This document shows, in pieces, positions 1 to 11,255 of a DNA stretch of 64,000 bases. The position numbers were made by a program, and so were the translations under genes. A model generated the notes under the pieces. That model saw only the letters and a list, made by a program, of their open reading frames with translations, did not search any database and was not told the DNA's origin. Source of the stretch: Dactylonectria macrodidyma (Eukaryota > Ascomycota > Sordariomycetes > Hypocreales > Nectriaceae); assembly GCA_020744425.1 (NCBI GenBank), contig JAGMUV010000003.1, forward strand, positions 1,736,001 to 1,800,000, written 5' to 3'. Position 1 is the first letter of the stretch. Each line of letters opens with the position of its first letter.

Positions 1-3000
1 CGTGAGCAGCGTGGGGAGCCACTGCAACGCCAGCGAGTGGGCGGGTGGGTGTGTGGGTGTGAGCAGAACGAAAGGGAAAAAAATCGAGTAACCTCCGCTC
101 AGGTACCTTAGCCTTGTCTCTCCCAGTCGGTCTCACTCTGGGGCTGCTGCGGGGACTTGCGATGCAGCGATGCAGGTACCATGCCGGCCGGTACCTGGAG
201 CGGACCACAATTCACCACTCACACCTCCCTCCCACCTCTTGCGGGCAACAGCCCAGCGCCGCACAGCGCACCGGTACCCTACGGCAGTGCAGCGTCACGA
301 TGCGCGAGCCCGCCCTGAACCCTCCAGTGATGCAGTTTGGAGCGGTAAAGTCTTTGGCCCCCCCCTGGCCCCGCTGCCGGGTGCTCGCCGTTGGGGCCCT
401 CGGCACCAGCCCGTCCGACGCCCACGCACGCCCGGCACAAACAAGCTAGCACCTGAAGAGTCGCTGGCTAGGTACCTCTAGCACTGGACTGGAGCGGTCT
501 CTGGACCAGCCTGGACAAACGAGCCGCCCATTTAGCAACAAACTGACTGGTGAACCCCCAACTGCCACGGGGTCCTCATGGCGTTCATCCCCAGGAATAG
601 TACGCGCATACAGAACTCTGTAGGATTCCATTGATCCAGGATAGGGGCAACCGGCTACACGCTACCTTGTCCGTGTCTTCAAGTCTTGTACTTCCAACGA
701 GGTAGACGCCTCTAGGGTCCATCCTTTGGCCACAGAGAGTCCCTCGGTAGGCGCAAACAGATGTGAATGGGTGGTTCCAGTTGCCCAGTCCCAGCCCAAA
801 CCCAAGATCACCCAAGGCTTCACAATACCGCTGGGACAGGGTCCCTGTCTCCTATCCTCCTCTCCTATCCTGTTCCATCCGTCCAGCTGCATTGTCAACA
901 CCCGTGGCTCCCCCAGGAGGGCAGACACCCCCGGGGACGAAGGCCCCGCAGACCCTAGCCGGCGCCGGCACACGGGCCACTCAGAGGCCATTGGTGGACC
1001 GTTATGCGCTGAGTGAGCCACTGGCAAAAGGCCAGTGAATAGCCCCCACCAACCAACCACCGCCCACACACTGGGGCCGCTCACCCACACCAACTCAGGT
1101 GCCTTTGGAAGGACGCAACCACTGCCATTACCCGTATTGCCCGTACTCGCATTGCACTGTACTCTGAACTGTCCTGCGTTCTACTGTTCACACAATTCTT
1201 CCATCCATGTCTCCATCCTTCGTTCCATCCCACATCCCATCATCGACGAGGTACGAAGTAGCTTTCCATCCGTCCAGCTCTCGATCCACCACTGCCGCGC
1301 CCCAGAGGTCTCCCACAAGCGCCCTAAGCCTTTCCTAGGCATCCCTTGGCCTCGGAGCCTCAGAACAAGTGGTTCCTCTCCAGCTCAAGCGGCTAAAGGC
1401 GCAACAACTGACGGACTGACAGACTCACAACCACCAACAGGGAGTCCAGACGCCGCGTCTTGTCAATGCCCGCCCAGCATCCCGGAATAGCATAAACAGG
1501 CCAGACCGTGCCTTCACTATCATCCCAGCCAGCAGCCATTGCGTCGTGTCCTGCTTCGCATGGTGACAGGCTCGTGTCTCGTGTCAGTGTAAGGCGCCGC
1601 TGCTGTCAACAAAATACACCAATGTCCACTTTCACTTGAATCCCCAACACTACGGAGGAAACTCAGAGAGTAGCAACACGACCGACGCGCCCTGAGGCTT
1701 TCTCGTACACTAAAACGTCTGGGCCAGCGTGCCACAAGTCCCCATTGTGGGCCTCTCCTTCTCCCCGTGCATCAATTGCCAGAAACTAACCGGTGCGAGG
1801 GTCACGTTGTGACACCCCAGGCGCAAGGGGCGTGGAGAAAGGTGCTGTGTACCTCCGAGCACAGCACAGTACAGTGCAGAACAGTGCTATACATAAAATA
1901 GCCAGTGCCTCAACCTCCCAAACTCCAAAAGTCCAAGCCTCCCAGACGTCGGGACCAGGATGTTTGTCATGCAAGTCTTTCCTGTCTCGGCAGGGGGGAG
2001 GCCTTGTTGATCCCCAGGGCTCAAGCTCACGGCGAGGAGTGTCGGAACAGGGGTCTCTCAAACCCACGCTACTGCAAGGTACGCGCGAAAGCTACAGTGC
2101 GGTGAATCCCGCCCTGCACAAGTCCCGCCACCCCAAACTGAGCGCCCCCTTAGGGGATAACCCCCTATTGGTCTGCTGCGAGCCTTCCAAGCAGCCCAGA
2201 ACTCTCGCGGGTAAGCCCCCCAGGTGTACTGTGTTACGACGATGATCCCACTGTATCAGGCAACATATCCCGATCAAGAAGCCGTGCCTTCCCCCCCTAG
2301 ACACGCCACGCACGTACGTACCTTTAGCACGCATCACCGACGCTCAGGCTCATCAGTCCTTCCCTAACCAACTGTGGTTGTCTTGGGGCAGCATCCGGTT
2401 CGGATGTGGACTTTTTCTGAGCTATCGAGCATCGCATGCCTTGGCCGAGACAGTCGACCTGAATCTATCGATCGCCTTTATTACTCCGCGAGACGAACCG
2501 CCGGCAAGTGACTCGTGGACTACGTCTACTTCGCGATCTATACCACAGTCGAAAGATGGCCCAGGGAGGACGAGCCACGGCCGCGAGACAATTGTGGGTT
2601 GTCCAGCGCCTCCATCACGCACGAATACTCTCCATTATGCACCATGCCATACCTTTGGCCGCTCCAGCCGCAAGCCTGATGGAGGGTGGCAAAGACTGAA
2701 CTGTGGGTGTCCAAGCCGTGCAAGGGCTATCGCTGATCAAGCAGCCAAGCGCACCTGCAATGGTGAAAGTCGGCAAGATCGCCTTTCCTCGACGGAAGTG
2801 TGTCTCCAGGTTTGTTTCTGCGTCACCTCTTTAGGATTCTCACCCCGCCAGGTCGCCGAGAATGTCCCCCAAGACACTAAGATTCGAAAGGCCGAAACCC
2901 GGAGCAAGACGAAACTGTTCGTTCCTCCATTTTATAATTTGAAGAAACGGTGGTGAAAATGCTCCATCTGGAATACGGGGGCCCCATGTAGTGGCTTGTA

Positions 3001-6000
3001 CGGATAGCATCATCGGGTAAAAACCCTCACATAGCTTTGACAAGGGCGAGACACACAAGGGCATTGATTCTTGCACATCGGCTCCATTAAGCACCGGTGT
3101 ACGGCACAGTACGGTACCTCGGTCGTTCTTCCCATTGTCGACGTCGACCGGAATACTCTTGCCGCCGTCTTGAATCAGTCAAGCACGGCGATCCCTTGTG
3201 AACTGTGTCCGGAGTGGCTCCGTTGACTCTTCCGAATAATCTGTGGTCCTGGACCTAGACAAGGTAACCTGCCAAGCATGAAAGATGGGTTGTTACGTTT
3301 ACGAAAAGGGCAGCCGTCGCGTCCTAGGCGATGCCGAGCAGGCGACGGCCGAGAGTTCGATAGGCCTGGCCATAGAAAAGGGGCGCCAAGACCTCCAGAC
3401 GGCCAACAGCCATCAGTCAAAGCGTCCAACGTTTATTGAACCTTGTCTTACATTCGCTCTTGCAGCTCAGCTGCTCCCGTATCCTTCGCACGGAGCTGTG
3501 CTCTCTCGCCCGAGTCTTGATGGATCGGGTCCGCCAGATCCCAATGGACGGTGCCCCAAAATCATGCCATGTCCTGCTGGCGATTCCTCCGACTAACCAG
3601 GCGTCCAACAACCGCCTTGCGAGGTGTGCCCCAGGTCCCTGTTCCTGCAGTAGCCTTCCGCCCCCATCGTCATGCAGTGGAGCAGCCTGGGGTCTGGGCG
3701 TACAGTGTGTCTTGGCTTCACGCGTCATCCACTCACTGTGAGCCGCCTCAGGTACCTGTCATGGCTCAGCTATGATCGCCAAGTCTACGTACTTCGTACT
3801 TGGATGGAGTAGAACATCGACCCAGGATCTTCCTACGCTTCTAGGCATCAGTACCGGAGGGCCTTCCCTTGGGGACTCGGCAGTCTACTGCCAGCTCGCG
3901 TCACGATTGACTACGAAGTACAAGTACCTCCAAAGCGGGACGTGGTCCGTATGCACCTAGTTTCATCAAGAAATGGACGAAGAGCATGCACCAGCAAGCT
4001 GTCAACCTTATCACAACAATGACGCAAAACAGACCAACGAGGCCAGTGGTTGTAGGCCAGTCAAAGCTTTAGTGGCCAGCTGGTGCTCCAACGAGTGAGT
4101 GACGGGTTTTCTATTGCGAGGTCTATCCGCGTAAGATTCTGGTAGCCAACCACCAACGACTTTCAGGACCCCTCACGCTGGCACCACCTCGACTGTCAGA
4201 CGGGTTCTAACTTCTCTCCATCCCTCGACTGGTCAAAGTTCATGATGGATCCGTTGTGTCGAGAAAGACATTGTGTCTCATTGGCCAACAGCACAGTGTG
4301 GCCGCTAGGTAAATCCATCCGCCATTGAACGCCTGAAGACTGGTACCCCTGACCTAGGCCCTGGTTCTCACACCCTGTACCTTGCAGGATCAGCAAAACG
4401 GACAGCCAATCAACGATTCGTAGTGGCTCCGCCTGAGGAGCACATGTCATTGGACCTAGGGTGTGACGGTTTTACTTCACCCAAAGCAGTCTAGGAAGCG
4501 ATCGCTCCGTCTGATGTCAAGTCGGGATTTTGTGCACCTTCGTCCGCCTCTTGCAACATAATGATAGAGCGGACCCGATTGTGCACAAGACACTGAAGGC
4601 CGGCCCCTAGGAAAATCAGAGCATGTGGTCGTCGTTTGGTCCATTGACTCAGCTTTCGCCTTGCATGGGTGGGTGCCAGAGGGTGACACGGAATGAGGCA
4701 TGAGGATTGAGACCCCCCTTTTGATTTTCTCACAAACAGCTTCCCGGGTCGGAATTTGACGATATACGGCTGGCGTGGACAGCATCCGACGCCTGCAGGC
4801 GTTGATATGCTGTCTTATATAGCACAGGCAGGATGTATAACAATGGGGTGCATTTCTAGAGCTCTCGGTCAAAGGCTCGTCAGTCAGTCAACGCTGTTAG
4901 CCGTGAGCCATGGTGGTGGCTAAAGACGCAAGGACGAAGGAAGAAGACAACCTGGTCTGCGAGAACGGCAAGCAGAACCCAGCATGCAGATCGAGTTTAG
5001 CGAAGCCAGTCCCGTCGACGGTCGCCTCACACAACTGCGGGCCCGTGGTCATCCGGTGCTCCGCTCAAGAATCAACGACACCCGACATGCATGACTGGTC
5101 GACGATCCGTCCAATAGCGGGAAACTTCAGGCAGGCGGAGCATCCACCACGGGACCCCAGCGCGTCCAGCGCGTCTCTCAACCACTAGAGGGCTTGACAT
5201 CTGCTGCAGAATACGACATGCACCCATCAGGAGTTGTGCACAGTCCAACCCTTCGTCCTGGCATCCTTCACCATTGCTGCGGCACGGTGCAGAACTCCAT
5301 ATCGCTTTAGCCCTAAATGCCTGGAAGAGTCGCTGGCACGCCCAGGTCGGCGGATGTTTCCACATGGCCCGGATGATCGTGCCTAGTGGAGCTGGCGACA
5401 TCATTGCCCCGAGCGTCCCATACTCCAAGCTTTCAGACACGCCGAGCACGTTCCCAGAAGTCGTTCGGAGGAGTCGTTCCCAGGCGGGCGCGCTGAAACG
5501 TGAGTCGCTCCCCTGCTAGGTCCAATGCACGGGCTGGCAGTTGGGCATGCAAGAGAGACAACAGAGCTGGCTAACTTGCAAGGTTGAGTCGCCCTTGTGG
5601 GAATCATGGGATTGGGAGTTTGCCCTCTTTGCTCCCAAATCTAGTCAAAAGGCGGGCCATGGCTTGCCTCTTACGCCGCTCCATTCCAACCTTGGACGGA
5701 AACCCAAGCTTCTCAACCGGGTCGAACCCACATCTGATCCTCACCCACAAGCTCTGACTAGAAAAGAGCCGACCAATGCGCGCGACTTTGTCGTGGCGCT
5801 CGCGAGTCGTTTAACCATGGCCCCTTGCGTGAGTGAGGGTGAGTCGGTGGCACGCGGCTTCACAGGCCCGATCGACACTAGCCCTTGGTATCGGGACAGT
5901 CGCTTAATACGTACTGGGCATGGCAAATCCCGTTGGTGACACAGAAGTTATGCGAGCGCCCCGAGCCCCCTTATCCCATGCTGCCTTTCCCGCTTCGCAA

Positions 6001-6222
6001 CAAACCTCCTACCCACAACGCATTATATGGTAAGTGACAGGCCCACTGAGTCTCAGATTGTCCAGGCGATGGAAGTGTTTTCGTCGCGGCCATGATCAAC
6101 CAATAACGATTCTATGTCACGGAGCACAGAGGCCCATGCCATGCATGCCAACGACGCAAAGCAATTGCCTCCTCTCGGGAGGATATATTAAGGACATGCT
6201 CGAACACCAGTCTCAAGTCTAT
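1..6222. other. Gene-free stretch
   Basis: I see no supported gene in these 6.2 kb. The open frames are short, overlap on both strands, and encode nothing I recognise; none chains into a spliced model. The stretch has normal base composition, so it does not look like AT-rich RIP-mutated repeat. It carries many GGTACC or AGGTACCT palindromes (near 102, 174, 193, 282, 470, 3113 and 3750) and related TACTTCGTA or ACGTAC strings. A 16-bp string (TTCCATCCGTCCAGCT) occurs twice, near 873 and 1264. A long leader, a non-coding RNA or the distal promoter of a gene to the left remain possible. Confidence 0.55.
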
Positions 6223-8077
6223 TCAAATATCCTCCATGGAAGGTCCCCTGTAATGTTTCGACGCGTAACCGAACCAATTGATCAACCCAAATATCAGCAT
6301 AACACCGATAACCGCGCAGGCGTAGTCTAAACAACTTGTTAGGGGGGGGATCAGACAGAGGGTTGAAACAGACTCACTCATGTTGCTAGAGGTCACAGGC
6401 AACACCGTCGGGAGAGAGTAAAAAATGAGGGCCACAAAGGCAAACACAATGGCAAGGAAGTTGACGACCCATCCAAACGGCCCCAGTCTGAAAGGTCTAT
6501 TCTTTGGCAGGAATCGAACTGACCTCTTCCTCCATAGAAGCAAGGCGGCGGGGAAGGCAAAGCTGACTTGCAACAAGATCAATCCCGTGGAAACCATGGC
6601 ATTGAAGGCGGTTGTGGAACCCAAGTAAACAAAGCCGATGATGGCGACCACGATACCATTGGCCAGTAGAGCGAACATGGGGACTCCTTGAATCTCGCTG
6701 ATGGTTGACAGCTTGGGAGAAAAGAATAGGGCGTTGTCCCGGGCAAAGGAGTAGGTGAGTCGGGAGGCAGTCTGGTGACATCCGATGATGGCGAAGCAAC
6801 CGCAGATGGCGAGGACGGAGGTGAATGTTACGGCGGCGGCTTTGGACCTAGTTGCCTGATACCAGATTTCGAGGATCGGGATTCTGATTTGCATCTGTTA
6901 GTTGTCACTGCAGGACTATCAAAATCAGGACATCTTACGGGGCAGCCATAGCAGCGTCGAAATCGATGGTGCAGTAGGTCATGGCAATGGCAAAGGAAAA
7001 GCCGGTGATGAATCCTACGACAATGGTTGACATGAGGGCCTTCGGGACTGTTCTTGCGGCGTCGGTACATTCCTCGGCGAGGTGGACGGCACCGTCGAGG
7101 CCAGAGTAGATGAAGTTTGGGTTGGACAATCCAATGAGGAATACGACACCATCAGCGGACCAGCCAGAGGGGTTGACAAAGTTGCCCCATACGAAGGCAT
7201 CAGTTTGTTTGGTTTCGCTTCGAGCGAGGCATGTGACGAGGATAACGAGAAAGCTAACAAGGGAGATGGCGACTAAGACGAGTCAATTATGTTGTAAGCG
7301 TGGTGCAACGGTAAGACTTACATCCAATATCGTGGATCCATAGTGTTCTCTTGATGAGGTACATATTGTACAAAACGAACATGATGTTCATGAGCTGGAA
7401 GATTAGGAAAACATGCCATGATTGTATGCTGTAAGTGGGATGCATAAATGTGGCGATGCCGGTAACTAGTTGTGCAGTCGTGACAACGAAACCAGCAGCG
7501 GTTGCAATCCAACCAAGCAAGTTAATGGTACCGCAACAATAGCTCTGTTCATGGGTTCATGGATTAGCATTGACCTCAAGTACGGATTCTGCTCGACAAA
7601 AATTATCTTACCAGTCCGCGACTCCATTTCTTGGGCGCGAGGATGCCGGTCCAGTGGTATTGCCCTCCTGCTGTAGGGTAGACGCTCGCAATCTCAGCCA
7701 TGGTGGCGGCCGCGCTACCGTTGAGCACGACGATGAGGAGAAGGCCATATAGCAACGTGACGGGCCCGCCGGACGCGATGGAGAGGCTCATGGTGGCGCC
7801 AATGGCGGCCCAGCTATTGCAGATGTTCCATCCTAGAGCGACAATGCTGATGAGGCTGAGGTCGCGCTTCGTGTATGAGTCAATACCCAGGCGAGACAGT
7901 TCGAGGTTCTCTTCGACCTTTCCGGATTTGATGGAGCCGTCTATAGGCAATGAAACCAGAGTTAGGTCTTCTGCATCATTGAAGCACGGGGCACGGCCAA
8001 GGTTGAGACGAACTGCTTTCTAGTTGGGGGTTGTCAACTTCGACGGACTTCATGTCGGGTGAGCAATCCTTCTTCAT
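6223..8077 (-). CDS. APC-family amino acid/GABA/choline-type permease
   Basis: A plasma-membrane amino-acid/amine permease of the APC superfamily, in the fungal GABA/choline (ACT) group. I infer six exons: 8077-8014, 7940-7612, 7544-7322, 7272-6939, 6883-6378 and 6326-6223, giving 519 aa. All junctions are GT-AG and the summed length is divisible by three. The N-terminal half has the family signature around LGWNICNSWAAIG and later ATMAEIASVYPTAGGQYHW. The middle has GLDGAVHLAEE, and exon 5 has PILEIWYQAT and QTASRLTYSFARD, all typical of this family. About twelve hydrophobic segments are spread along the protein. It is divergent from the amine oxidase at 8937, which suggests uptake of the oxidase's substrate. 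The exact substrate cannot be read from sequence. The fifth exon must use the AG at 6884 rather than the earlier one at 6895 to keep frame. Confidence 0.88.
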
Positions 8078-8936
8078 AATGCTGTGTTTTAGAATCTGGA
8101 ACTTTTGAGGTTGGACTTTTGGGCTTGGACGAGGCGCTGGTCACCGATCGGAAAGCACTGTAGGCCATCATTCTACTATATATCTATCGTACTGGAATCA
8201 AGTCTTACTATACAGAAACGCCGTATCTCTGCCTCTATCTCTGGCTCGTAGATATCAGGTGGTGTCGCGGGTGTTCTGATAACGAAGGCTCACGGATGCG
8301 GCTCTTCACCTGGAGCAGAAGCACCGACCAGCGGCGATACACAAGGGGCAGATTCTGAAAATGGAAAAGGAAATGAGAAAAGAGAACGAGTAAAGAAGGC
8401 GTCCTGGCGACGTCACGAGGGGGGCGCCCTGGGGAACGGTAACCCCGTGGGGGGAAGGAGGCGATATTCATACGCAGTATACGTGGTGCTGATAAGCGCG
8501 GCTGGTCCTTAAGACGGATCAAAGCGTGGTTGGCTGCTCGAGTGAGGCAATGGTGAACGTCCAGATTAGGCAATGAAAGTGAGAAAATGGTTCAGATAAG
8601 GCGGCTGTGATAAGAGATTCGGCTGTGGGTGAAGAAATGCAGCGGATCGATCTGAGCTTGATTAGGTTAACTTAACCGGGGCAGGGCGAAGGAAGGAACG
8701 TTCCGAGAGCGTTCCGAATGCGGCAGCCAAAGTGAGATTAGGAATTTCCGAGCTATGTGAGACGCACCCAGTTGCTGAGAGACAGAGAGTCATGCCGAGG
8801 ATGAAAGAGGGGATTATAAAGAGGCAGACGGAGTTTGCTGGGTTGTAGAATCATGTCAGACCACTTTGCTCTTGTTACTGTTCTTCTCATTGGGTGCCGT
8901 ATAGTTGTCTAGGAGCGTCTCAACATAACTTACACG
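8078..8936. promoter_or_regulatory. Shared divergent promoter of permease and amine oxidase
   Basis: An 859-bp intergenic region between two divergent genes. Three GATAAG hexamers lie at 8491-8496, 8595-8600 and 8609-8614; the last two are only 14 bp apart. Paired GATA sites are the typical target of AreA/NIT2-type nitrogen regulators. A 13-bp inverted repeat GGTTAACTTAACC lies at 8665-8677, a perfect 10-bp palindrome GGAACGTTCC at 8695-8704, and an inverted CCG-N4-CGG at 8714-8723, the kind of site bound by Zn2Cys6 dimers. A TATAAA at 8815-8820 suits the + strand oxidase. The sites are seen directly; their use is inferred. Confidence 0.6.
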
Positions 8937-10574
8937 ATGGCTTCAGATGAGCAACACTTTACAAGCGAGGGCCACCAGTGGACGCCTCAAGCCGGATTCT
9001 TGAGCGGTATCCCGTCCATCGGCGTGATAAAACCGGCGTCGAAGGGGCCGTCAAACAAGGTCCACGATGTCCTGGTCATTGGGGCCGGGTACGCGGGGCT
9101 GACGGCCCTGCGCGACCTGACGGTTGCGGGCCACGATGTCATGCTGGTCGAGGCTCGCGATCGCATTGGCGGCCGCACCTGGTCGTCCAACATCGACGGC
9201 TACGCCTTCGAGATGGGCGGCACCTGGGTGCACTGGAATCAGCCGTTTGTCTGGCGCGAGCTGGCCCGCTATGGAATGAGCAAGGACCTGGAGGTGTCGC
9301 CGGTGACGGGCAAGGGGCTGGATCGGGCGAGGTTTGTGAAGCCGGATGGGAGCAGTGTTGATTTGAGCAGGGAAGAAGAGGTGAGTGGTATTAGTGGTGT
9401 CACTTACGCACTGGCACTTATCTCGATAACGGGTTGCGAGACGAGTTGTAAGACTAACACGCCACCGCAGTTTAATACTCTCGACACAGCCGTCCGCAAG
9501 TTTGTCAATGTCGACGGTCAATACGGCCGCCTGCTTATCCCCTTTCCTCACAATCCTCACTTCAACGCAGAGGATGTGGCGCGGTACGACGCCATGTCCT
9601 TTGCGGACCGCTTCGCGCAGATCGAGCACGACGTGACGCCGCTGCAGCTGCAGCTGCTTAAGACGTTCCTGTCCGTCACGTCGGGCGGCACCATGGAGAA
9701 CTCGGCCTTCTTCGAGTTCCTGCGCTGGTGGGCCCTCAACAACTACGACCTGCGCGGGCTCAGCGAGCTATGCCTTACTTACAAGCTGCGCGACGGCCAG
9801 TCGGCCCTGGCGCGCCAGCTCTTCGACGACGCGGTTGCTACGGGCCACCTGACATACCGCTTCGGCGCTCCTGTGGCCTCCGTGACGGACCCCGCCGGCG
9901 ACGGCCCCGTCGAGGTCCGGACCCGCGCCGGTGAGACGTTCCGGGCGCGCCGGGTGGTGGCCACGGTGCCGCTCAACGTTCTCAACGACATCTCCTGGTC
10001 GCCGCCGCTGCTCGCCGGCAAGCGCAAGGCGGCGGCCCAGGGACACGTCAACCACTGCACCAAGGTGCACGCAGAGGTGGCCAACCCGGACCTCCGCTCC
10101 TTCACCGGCTACCACTGGGAGGGCCCGCTCAGCTGGACCTTCGGCGACGGCATCACGCCGGCCGGCAACACGCACCTGGTGTGTTTCGGCCCGTCGTACC
10201 CGGGCATTCAGTTGAAGCCGGCCTCCGACGCGGGGCGGGGCGCGCTCGCGGCCGTCAAGGCCTTTGCGCCCTCCGAGATGGCCGACGTGCGGCGGCTCGT
10301 CTTCCACGACTGGAACGAGGACGAGTTCGCAAAGGGAACCTGGGAGTTCCTGGCCCCCGGCATGGCCACCAACTACCTGGACGACCTGCGCCGGCGTCAG
10401 GGCCGCGTGCTCTTCGCCAGCGCCGACTGGGCCATGGGCTGGCGCGGCTTCATCGACGGCGCCATCGAGGACGGTGCCAACGCGGCCATGGAGCTGGCGC
10501 TCGAGTTCCGGGCGGCCAAGGAGGGGCAGCAGCCGGATCGGAATGCCGGAAAGCGAGTTTTGCACAAGTTATAG
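8937..10574 (+). CDS. Flavin-containing amine oxidase (MAO-N-like)
   Basis: An FAD-dependent amine oxidase that should oxidise a primary amine to an aldehyde, releasing ammonia and H2O2. Exons 8937-9380 and 9471-10574 give 515 aa. The N-terminal dinucleotide fold is clear: GAGYAG at residues 49-54, then VEARDRIGGRTW from about 71. The C-terminal FAD-contact segment reads FASADWAMGWRGFIDGAIEDG. The cysteine that covalently holds FAD in animal MAO is not apparent, as in fungal MAO-N. The protein ends in HKL, a weak match to the peroxisomal PTS1 signal; peroxisomal location would fit H2O2 production. The 90-nt intron has perfect GT-AG ends and a CTAAC branch site, but it is stop-free and in frame, so the unspliced frame is also open (545 aa). 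Neighbours are a permease and a Zn2Cys6 regulator. Confidence 0.9.
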   Translation: MASDEQHFTSEGHQWTPQAGFLSGIPSIGVIKPASKGPSNKVHDVLVIGAGYAGLTALRDLTVAGHDVMLVEARDRIGGRTWSSNIDGYAFEMGGTWVHWNQPFVWRELARYGMSKDLEVSPVTGKGLDRARFVKPDGSSVDLSREEEVSGISGVTYALALISITGCETSCKTNTPPQFNTLDTAVRKFVNVDGQYGRLLIPFPHNPHFNAEDVARYDAMSFADRFAQIEHDVTPLQLQLLKTFLSVTSGGTMENSAFFEFLRWWALNNYDLRGLSELCLTYKLRDGQSALARQLFDDAVATGHLTYRFGAPVASVTDPAGDGPVEVRTRAGETFRARRVVATVPLNVLNDISWSPPLLAGKRKAAAQGHVNHCTKVHAEVANPDLRSFTGYHWEGPLSWTFGDGITPAGNTHLVCFGPSYPGIQLKPASDAGRGALAAVKAFAPSEMADVRRLVFHDWNEDEFAKGTWEFLAPGMATNYLDDLRRRQGRVLFASADWAMGWRGFIDGAIEDGANAAMELALEFRAAKEGQQPDRNAGKRVLHKL

Positions 10575-11255
10575 TGTTAGTATATCAGTTCAAGTTAGTA
10601 ACTTGACATTATCGTAGTTTTCTGATGGCGGGATGGCCGTGTAAGTTAGCAGACGTACTCGAAGACGAGGTATGAATTTAAAAATGATACTTCCTATACC
10701 CCATTGGTCTAGCATAGTGGCGGGGCGTCACTGCCCTAGATTGCTAGGAACTTGTAGGCTAATTACCTAGGTAGATACAGTTACAATGTGCAGTAGTTTT
10801 CAAGTACAAATGCTGTGGCCATCCCCACCTCTCCAAGCCGGGGATAACTGACTAGCCACCTCCAATGTCTCCAGCGGGATAACGAATGTTTCCCCCCCTC
10901 ATTCAAGCCCTATCTACACCATCCCGTACCAGATAGTCACCTTACAGTTTCCAAATGCACGATCGAGATCTATCCCGGTCGTTCCCCGACACCGAGCCCA
11001 ATCAGGGCCGAATCCAGCTTTGATAAACGCGGCATCTCGGTCACCCCGGCTCGGGTCATCCCAGCTCATCTGTTTATCCTAGCTTTCCCCCCATCATTGA
11101 TCATTCCTCACTTGGGCCGTGCATGCCGGCCGACGTCAATCGTCTTTGGCGGCCGTTGTTGAAGGCACGGTACTTGAAAGTTCTCCTTATCTATGGGAAG
11201 AGGGGGGTTTGTGTTGTTTGTTCCTCCTTGAGTCGCCGTTTGTCTGCATCGCATT
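10575..11255. other. Intergenic, regulator promoter
   Basis: About 680 bp between the amine oxidase stop and the Zn2Cys6 regulator start. It contains a partial palindromic string, attacctaggtag, near 10764. I see no gene or clear binding site in it; it should hold the terminator of one gene and the promoter of the next. Confidence 0.5.

Noticed and set aside
9768..10565. 265-residue open frame antisense to the amine oxidase
   Set aside because: It is the shadow of a GC-rich coding strand; it has no recognisable motif and the sense strand encodes a clear oxidase.
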